NCBI GenBank assembly: GCA_028715965.1 | Contig: JAQUQS010000012.1 | Location: forward strand, 1 to 51,078 | DNA: 51,078 nucleotides | Source of the DNA: Candidatus Omnitrophota bacterium | GTDB lineage: Bacteria > Omnitrophota > Gorgyraeia > Tantalellales > Tantalellaceae | Reading direction: 5' to 3' | Part shown: positions 51,001-51,078 of the stretch, piece by piece | How the letters are laid out: every line of letters begins with the position of its first letter | Numbering within the stretch: the first letter of the stretch is position 1 | Notes under the pieces: generated by a model | Databases searched by the model: none | What the model saw: the letters and a program-made list of their open reading frames with translations, nothing else | What the model was told of the DNA's origin: nothing | Program-made: the position numbers and the translations under genes

Positions 51001-51078
51001 CGAAAGCACACTGGGAGAACTGGGCGCAAAAGGCGTTACCCGTGATCAGGTGAACGGCGCGGTCTCTGAGTATTCCAG
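1..51078 (+). CDS. Giant YD-repeat surface protein with C-terminal SecA-like ATPase (internal fragment, both ends open)
   Basis: One frame, with codons beginning at position 2, stays open for about 17,025 codons across the window; neither start nor stop is present. Residue number n begins at base 3n-1. Visible order: 320-residue tandem repeats (residues 1 to about 5,440, decaying to 5,930), YD/Rhs-like repeats with inserted small beta modules and a LamG domain (to about 8,370), three large composite repeats (to 11,190), more YD repeats (to 12,060), an acidic low-complexity region (to 13,745), a beta-rich adhesin-like region (to 14,720), mixed and helical sequence, a hydrophobic Ala/Gly-rich segment (15,458-15,833), and a SecA-like motor with Walker A at 16,196-16,201. 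Cys is almost absent from the first 5,700 residues, as in many exported proteins. No canonical Rhs core or toxin domain was recognised. Attachment, predation or self-export are inferred roles. The uninterrupted frame is very secure; function is not. Confidence 0.95.
2..16324 (+). repeat. Tandem array of seventeen 320-residue YD-like repeat units
   Basis: Units begin at a recurring GAINPD-type motif at 2, 962, 1922, 2882, 3845, 4805, 5765, 6725, 7685, 8645, 9605, 10565, 11525, 12485, 13445, 14405 and 15365. The period is 960 bases, except for one 963-base unit where a codon was gained near 3625 (a DDTEAT variant of the usual EESG stretch). Each unit contains the same ordered motifs: SFDERGNALEQDIL, RYYWETSAF, GHDIHDRAA, SSYDRYGNVLSQ, AVAQRRGNAT, GYAQDQTITSYVMN, NINNRGDAGTQRI, RSYDTQHNVLNQ, GYHSSGVAMQQ and NIDADGNVGTSTITKY. 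Copies in the 5' half are nearly identical and differences increase toward the 3' end. The array begins inside a unit at the window edge, so it almost certainly continues upstream. The [FY]D-x-x-GN pattern resembles YD/Rhs hairpins, which suggests an extended beta structure; exact fold is inference. Confidence 0.95.
16325..17272 (+). repeat. Decayed 18th copy of the 320-residue unit
   Basis: The order of motifs is kept but many diagnostic residues have drifted. SYSDEAM has become TYNNEAM, SSYDRYGNV has become LAYDRYDNV, and the SYVMNGSAEEKL stretch is one residue shorter (SYLMDGASEKL). The end of the unit diverges completely around GCSIAGGGVGD near 17260-17290, where other copies have the GAINPD linker. 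This is the 3' boundary of the homogenised array. Loss of similarity at an array edge is what unequal crossover or gene conversion predicts, because terminal copies escape homogenisation. Confidence 0.85.
17273..17790 (+). repeat. Partial, highly diverged 19th copy grading into the next YD family
   Basis: From QVIASDSFDVSGNVL (about 17318) the protein is colinear with the first half of a 320-residue unit: FVFADAQEI matches the FTFGEAQHI element, GYDMHGRSQ matches GHDIHDRAA, YGNYDIFGNVIDQ matches SYDRYGNVLSQ, and VERSRGNPA matches AQRRGNAT. At YSDSARTTEL and TYTTKGNVMRMT it passes into the second repeat family. This links the two families by descent and shows that the long array grew from the same hairpin stock as the later YD repeats. 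Confidence 0.75.
19280..20400 (+). other. Cluster of four small beta modules of the HGL-GD-TFKL type
   Basis: Four modules follow one pattern: a short strand, then HGLxxGDxVxIxG, a variable loop, YYVVxV, then DTFxLxxD. They lie at about 19319-19525 (LAHGDLIEITGS and GTFKLVAKAD), 19588-19755 (GHGLMEGEMVMVG and DTFQLVNNED), 19936-20125 (NHGLATGDLIQVSG and DTFKLSEDG) and 20168-20385 (GHGFYDGDRVRFM and NTFKLATDE). From general knowledge, this pattern is common in phage tail and other surface proteins, where profile searches tend to label it as E1-FCCH-like. Each copy appears to be inserted into a loop of the YD repeats. A ligand cannot be named. Confidence 0.7.
20810..21545 (+). other. Two degenerate modules of the same small beta type
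   Basis: About 20810-21060 (DPYVYFSADQLPTG, then DQYVLVTTTAGVPEYYLISS) and about 21352-21545 (KGNGLSLGDTVYILYEE, then FYVIGVNGDELILSATPDG) keep the spacing of the HGL-GD-TFKL modules but have lost parts of the signature. The second still has the GLSLGD turn. Between them lies a YD-like stretch (LAPRQFDSEGRLVRSYEM, near 21270-21320). They are probably diverged members of the cluster upstream. Confidence 0.5.
22118..22280 (+). other. Proline/glycine-rich flexible linker inside a YD loop
   Basis: The stretch around EDAPRGSLFPPTDGTAG, FTPPEEVIYGPVQQPANGG and ERRLLIDPRSLSGEK interrupts a regular YD module. The module before it ends with VYDTKGRLVYSKIEVSE, and the next resumes with VVDETYTVETEISQYD. 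Its composition is unlike its neighbours, with six or seven prolines in about 50 residues. It looks like a hinge or an exposed insertion. Confidence 0.6.
22487..22690 (+). other. HGL-GD-TFKL type beta module
   Basis: VDGHGLVDGDMVEITGSVDG is followed by GIYYVIDASEDEFKLSDD. It is placed after the second hairpin of a YD module (SEVEVTEYG) and before HYTEETSVTKYDDND, that is, between a YSxxEVTE strand and the following TYTVET strand. The same position is used by most of the other copies. Confidence 0.65.
23015..23680 (+). other. LamG / concanavalin A-like jelly-roll domain
   Basis: About 220 residues with the signature of the LamG_3-type lectin/glucanase fold: VAYFNGNTFLNLDD (near 23075-23113), GLWFNAEDVEG, WLSVDIEVSEWFQVAYTFDG (to 23362), FKLYLNGELVDEAVFDG (23390-23435) and the diagnostic closing strand YFTGSMDEVVIYDRVL (23543-23590). 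Such domains bind glycans or proteins at cell surfaces. It interrupts one YD module between MTRKTFEYD and LTVTVETDLEDRTYD. The AYYSFNN strand, which normally opens this domain family, is found at the far end (23657-23677), so the inserted copy looks circularly permuted or is a remnant of two tandem copies. Binding partner unknown. Confidence 0.8.
23776..23985 (+). other. HGL-GD-TFKL type beta module
   Basis: YAGHGYSEGDKVQIAGALSG is followed by IYYIIYIDPDTFKLSAEAGG. It sits between RVTETGSAGS and the LLTETTYTVETIF strand of the next YD module, the same insertion position as its relatives. Confidence 0.65.
24190..24415 (+). other. HGL-GD-TFKL type beta module
   Basis: AESHGLKSGDIVMLKGLVG is followed by MFYVIYADENTFQISSVLDG. 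It lies between the SRTIVHDASSG strand and VDVYTVEQDVHRYDASGN. Confidence 0.65.
24620..24815 (+). other. HGL-GD-TFKL type beta module
   Basis: KTDHGLEVGDQIRVYDDMGG is followed by YFVVYVDGDNFKVSASPEG. It lies between SKIEVTSTVTDP and ESYVVETNIIAYD, again between two YD modules. Confidence 0.65.
25121..28228 (+). repeat. Composite macro-repeat, copy 1 of 3
   Basis: Order: a YD module (MVYDDNSNLIRMK, QYDSRGRLTYSKM), then IHKYNSEDQVVRMTRTTIDG, LCTVVTDTADRQYDAKG, a GENYLGELVSLGNGEY segment with NVYSDEAMTNFASVYYF, a conserved NEDWQGRGYGRVQYA motif (25763-25807), a second long segment (about 25980-26560), a YD module (SIDKYDSRGQVLKMTKTTTD, near 26760), a third segment with KVYSNSSMTDIVAVYTYAK (about 27003-27060), and a closing YD module (HEYDSEGRALRMTRTTVDGG). 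The last part is longer than in the other copies because it carries an HGL-GD-type module and a unique insert. The function of the long segments is not recognised; they are Tyr-rich and beta-like. Confidence 0.8.
27680..28050 (+). other. HGL-GD-type module plus a unique insert in macro-repeat copy 1
   Basis: VKNHGLEGGERIQIDGGAF is followed by WYVVYIDKDTFALSYNANG (to about 27840). A one-off stretch follows (LIMDLISRGIDPATYN, NREHLLHTDWSLIDPDHYDG), then GSFKVISGGKAASC, which resembles the closing strand of another such module. A helical segment may therefore have been inserted into, or left between, two small beta modules. It is absent from macro-repeat copies 2 and 3. Confidence 0.5.
28229..30961 (+). 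repeat. Composite macro-repeat, copy 2 of 3
   Basis: Colinear with copy 1: ILKYDLSGNVVRMDRTT, IIHAYNDDDQVLRMTQTTVD, LCTVVTDTADRQYDNTG, GENYFGELVNMGGGEY, NVYSDEAMTNLSATYYY, the conserved NEDWLGRGYGRVEYA (28874-28918), a second segment with KVYSDADKTNLVATYQYMQ (about 29258-29310), SIDKYDARGLILMMTRTTT (near 29790), a third segment with NVYSDEAMTDLVSVYTYKK, and closing YD modules (VHSYDSKGNVKRMTRVTSEG, YSYNSLGQVARKRTS). Copies 1 to 3 differ by many substitutions, so this duplication is much older than the 5' array. Confidence 0.8.
30962..33577 (+). repeat. Composite macro-repeat, copy 3 of 3
   Basis: The same order is present: ERAYDTDNNVVKVRKTTT, VIHKYNSKDQVVRMTQTRVD, VCTVVTDVEDRRYDSKG, GENYLGDIVSLGNGQY, NVYSDEEMVNLVSVYYYKD, NEDWQGRGYGKVQYA (31613-31657), YVYADAAKTQLVATCYY (about 31998-32050), VDLYDSKGQVLRMTETVTDG (near 32530), KVYSDEAMTDLVATRYYTK (about 32770-32825) and the closing NSYNADGNVNRMTRSTLD. 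Each macro-repeat thus has three YSDxAMT-type segments, nine in all, which suggests that an older triplication lies inside the unit. Confidence 0.8.
33578..36180 (+). repeat. YD/Rhs-like repeats (block 3), last before the low-complexity region
   Basis: Regular two-hairpin modules reappear: AYNSLGQVARMYVETDR, DRKYDMNGALTYSNVHVHQ, HVDEYDAMGRIARATTTV, AARRYDNAGNIVYSRTQ, HEYDKDGNVLNETMTVIE, DREYDNFGQLIRAYMRVSE, QTFDENGNVLRETVTILD, DRQYDENGNVTYSKKET, HGYDVDGNILQMTQTTVS, DRTYDENGRLTSYSQKV, ASYNGLGQINRMTRTTVDG and DRLYDLQGRLLYSKVSV. The final one, DPMEYDREGNLLDDF (about 36112-36155), is followed by a polar linker. No C-terminal Rhs core or cleavage site was recognised. Confidence 0.85.
34715..34855 (+). 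other. Basic and polyproline interruption in YD block 3
   Basis: A short non-repeat stretch, FRLPATLKTSRQEMIFIS then GRRTYYYSPPPPPRVSV, breaks the YD pattern; five consecutive prolines fall near 34821-34835. Polyproline after a basic segment would make a stiff hinge. It may also slow translation; that is inference. Confidence 0.55.
36185..36900 (+). other. Ser/Tyr-rich low-complexity segment
   Basis: After a polar linker (EPEAEASSSAKSTLNNRQ), the composition switches to Ser, Tyr, Asn, Phe, Asp and Gly: FNFGGSQSYTPSYSPSY, NSYSSYFGDFYSDPYS, YPTYQNYYDPYSNYFNN and GSYYSSSYSFEMFDYG. No fold is recognised. Tyr/Ser-rich tracts of this kind are found in adhesive or phase-separating proteins; that comparison is by composition only. 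Confidence 0.8.
36901..37560 (+). other. Acidic, aromatic-rich segment with possible short helices
   Basis: The sequence is less repetitive than its neighbours: GYLDLMGSVAKGYNDIYG, YVTVLDYISTYAEDSAIYG, SSWWSDLYDNSGSFFQDVMD, TIQDIVKIDCDGGAALGYE and WIDAGLGVMRQGDDSMFNH. It may form helices. It contains isolated Trp pairs and very few basic residues. No family was recognised. Confidence 0.6.
37561..41236 (+). other. Acidic Asp/Ser/Gly/Met-rich disordered region
   Basis: About 1,220 residues of low-complexity sequence with recurrent short phrases such as NMPDMAHFDPGLEPG, DMDMHAGIDDINMGMQ, GGFDPNGYSSGIQG and GLGDGQGMGSSMAN. Lys and Arg are scarce: by eye about two dozen over 36300-41236, against a great many Asp and Glu. 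There is no clear heptad, strand or helix pattern, so it is probably a long unstructured, strongly acidic spacer. It separates the YD part from the beta-rich and membrane-active part. It may hold few or no fixed contacts, or bind cations; both are inference. Confidence 0.8.
41237..44161 (+). other. Beta-rich adhesin-like region with faint internal repeats
   Basis: Alternating hydrophobic strands and Gly/Asn/Asp turns suggest a beta-solenoid or stacked beta domains. A faint repeat is visible: GFRYTNGDRIIGASD (about 42271), SRFTEENGKFVMKAGDVI (about 42689) and GFRFTNTDSVVRAAG (about 43250), often after an I-x-L-x-G strand (NWIQLDGS near 41800, NYIQLGELNGTL near 43203). The first part includes LSPGDRVQTTFTG and EWYIVSADSKKLQVYN (about 41396-41510), which resembles the small HGL-GD modules. 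No enzyme motif was found. It may be a surface stalk or passenger-like domain. Confidence 0.55.
44162..45862 (+). other. Unrecognised mixed alpha/beta region containing a lone YD-like hairpin pair
   Basis: The segment has some charged helical parts (SLMGAAQLIANKMFDRG) and beta-rich parts (LDMNGQLTPVEQGILG, ISASRMMIGNNGLMQMD). One isolated YD-like stretch, LYDAQDNVRARQYARYD then ADGALKSQTAY, lies at about 45130-45215, far from the main repeats, so the region may descend from YD modules. No known domain is recognised and no function can be given. Confidence 0.45.
45863..46372 (+). other. Charged, mainly helical segment before the hydrophobic region
   Basis: Amphipathic helices are suggested by DHIVRDQVWETLSNMGF, RTQLEGNLKAGNYVESI, KDVLRNRALTDLKAAYK and ADDMARKVQTALTAHTG. 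The segment leads directly into the hydrophobic stretch and may form the pre-membrane part of it. No named family recognised. Confidence 0.5.
46373..47500 (+). other. Ala/Gly-rich hydrophobic region with several possible membrane segments
   Basis: Candidate membrane helices: VKVAALVPGLIYAAPATLV and MGLWAGVSVGVDVGVAIYTG (46388-46510), IGNAINSALTAGALKGGLVI (about 46535-46597), FAKAAGLAAGLNTAWYVGSM (about 46760-46825), ALKGAAFGLAVKGLG (about 46868-46912), MAIAGATMGALNLGYDALA (about 46970-47024), QIVNSIGQGVMWGAVAGYL (47062-47115) and AASWAAISPLFTAAEGMW (about 47270-47325). The first pair is the strongest. Many small residues and Gly-zipper patterns recall the hydrophobic region upstream of the cargo in polymorphic toxins. 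Being placed just before a SecA-like ATPase, it could anchor the motor to a membrane. Topology is not determined. Confidence 0.65.
47501..48490 (+). other. Linker and helical lead-in to the SecA-like motor
   Basis: Contains LDILSWAALFMKPHQLSLIP (about 47750), then charged helices: RIKAESALLDTLLSPSTRF, SIKDVVKVRRERYGDRQLA, MDALARAEMYVEFSI and NKKAEIQVKEAIAEGVRSI. The basic and acidic residues return to normal frequency here, in sharp contrast to the low-complexity region. It occupies the place of the N-terminal helices of SecA but shows no obvious identity to them. Confidence 0.5.
48587..48604 (+). other. Walker A motif (motif I) of the SecA-like domain
   Basis: Residues TGSGKT, about 16,196-16,201 of the window protein, with the catalytic Lys codon at 48599-48601. 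SecA usually reads TGEGKT; the Glu is replaced by Ser here. The preceding FELL matches the hydrophobic strand that precedes the P-loop in SecA. Confidence 0.9.
49007..49018 (+). other. DEAH box (motif II) of the SecA-like domain
   Basis: D-E-A-H in the context WALYDEAHALAGSADLI. SecA proteins normally carry DEVD or DEAR-like forms; DEAH is the form of many SF2 helicases. The Asp-Glu pair needed for magnesium and catalysis is intact. Confidence 0.85.
50401..51078 (+). other. Helical extension after the ATPase core, running off the window end
   Basis: Charged helices follow the motor core: DMATRSEREALKSSFTKS, MSDALHASLVDRFSVMRD, TTQMELDTIDRMQTEFQSE and DFTRQLAKFEAATQRG. In SecA the helical scaffold and wing domains lie after motif VI, so these may be the equivalent, but sequence identity is too low for me to say. 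The frame is still open at the last base, so more domains may follow downstream. Confidence 0.55.

Noticed and set aside
1-51078. Several adjacent genes instead of one
   Set aside because: No stop in the frame, no intergenic gap, and the domain boundaries lie in continuous sequence. In-frame ATG codons occur throughout, so automated gene callers may split it, but nothing supports internal starts.

Overview
The whole 51,078-base window reads as the interior of one giant plus-strand gene. The reading frame with codon starts at positions 2, 5, 8 and so on runs from the first base to the last without a stop, giving about 17,025 codons (very roughly 1.9 MDa) with neither the start nor the stop codon in the window. 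I followed the same frame through the 5' repeats, the middle and the 3' ATPase. Every indel between repeat copies that I noticed is a whole number of codons. I see no intergenic DNA, RNA gene, promoter, terminator, CRISPR array or insertion sequence. Long antisense frames are shadows of the biased sense codons.

The organism is probably a bacterium with exceptional giant surface proteins. Candidate phylum Omnitrophota is the best-known source of bacterial genes this size, and heavy use of ATA for Ile and AGG for Arg is compatible with that. The assignment rests on gene size and style, not on a marker gene.

Layout from 5' to 3': (1) 1-16324, seventeen tandem copies of a 320-residue unit with a period of almost exactly 960 bases, each built from about nine degenerate YD-like hairpins. 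(2) 16325-17790, a decayed 18th copy and the first part of a 19th. (3) 17790-25120, YD/Rhs-like repeats of about 60-80 residues carrying inserted small beta modules (the 'HGL..GD..(20-30)..TFKL' type, often matched to E1-FCCH-like families) and one LamG/concanavalin-like domain. (4) 25121-33580, three large composite repeats of 2.6-3.1 kb. (5) 33580-36180, more YD repeats. (6) 36185-41236, a low-complexity region rich in Ser, Tyr, Asp, Gly and Met and nearly free of Lys and Arg. (7) 41237-44161, an adhesin-like beta-rich region with faint internal repeats. (8) 44162-46372, mixed then helical sequence. (9) 46373-47500, an Ala/Gly-rich hydrophobic region with several possible membrane segments. 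(10) 47500-51078, a divergent but apparently complete SecA-like motor ATPase and a helical extension continuing beyond the window.

Taken together, this looks like a very long, probably extracellular, fibrous or shell-like YD protein with carbohydrate- or protein-binding modules, followed by a membrane-active segment and then a SecA-type translocation motor in the same polypeptide. A passenger physically joined to its own SecA-like ATPase is the most exciting feature. The roles proposed (contact-dependent attachment, predation or self-export) are inference; the repeat architecture and ATPase motifs are directly visible.
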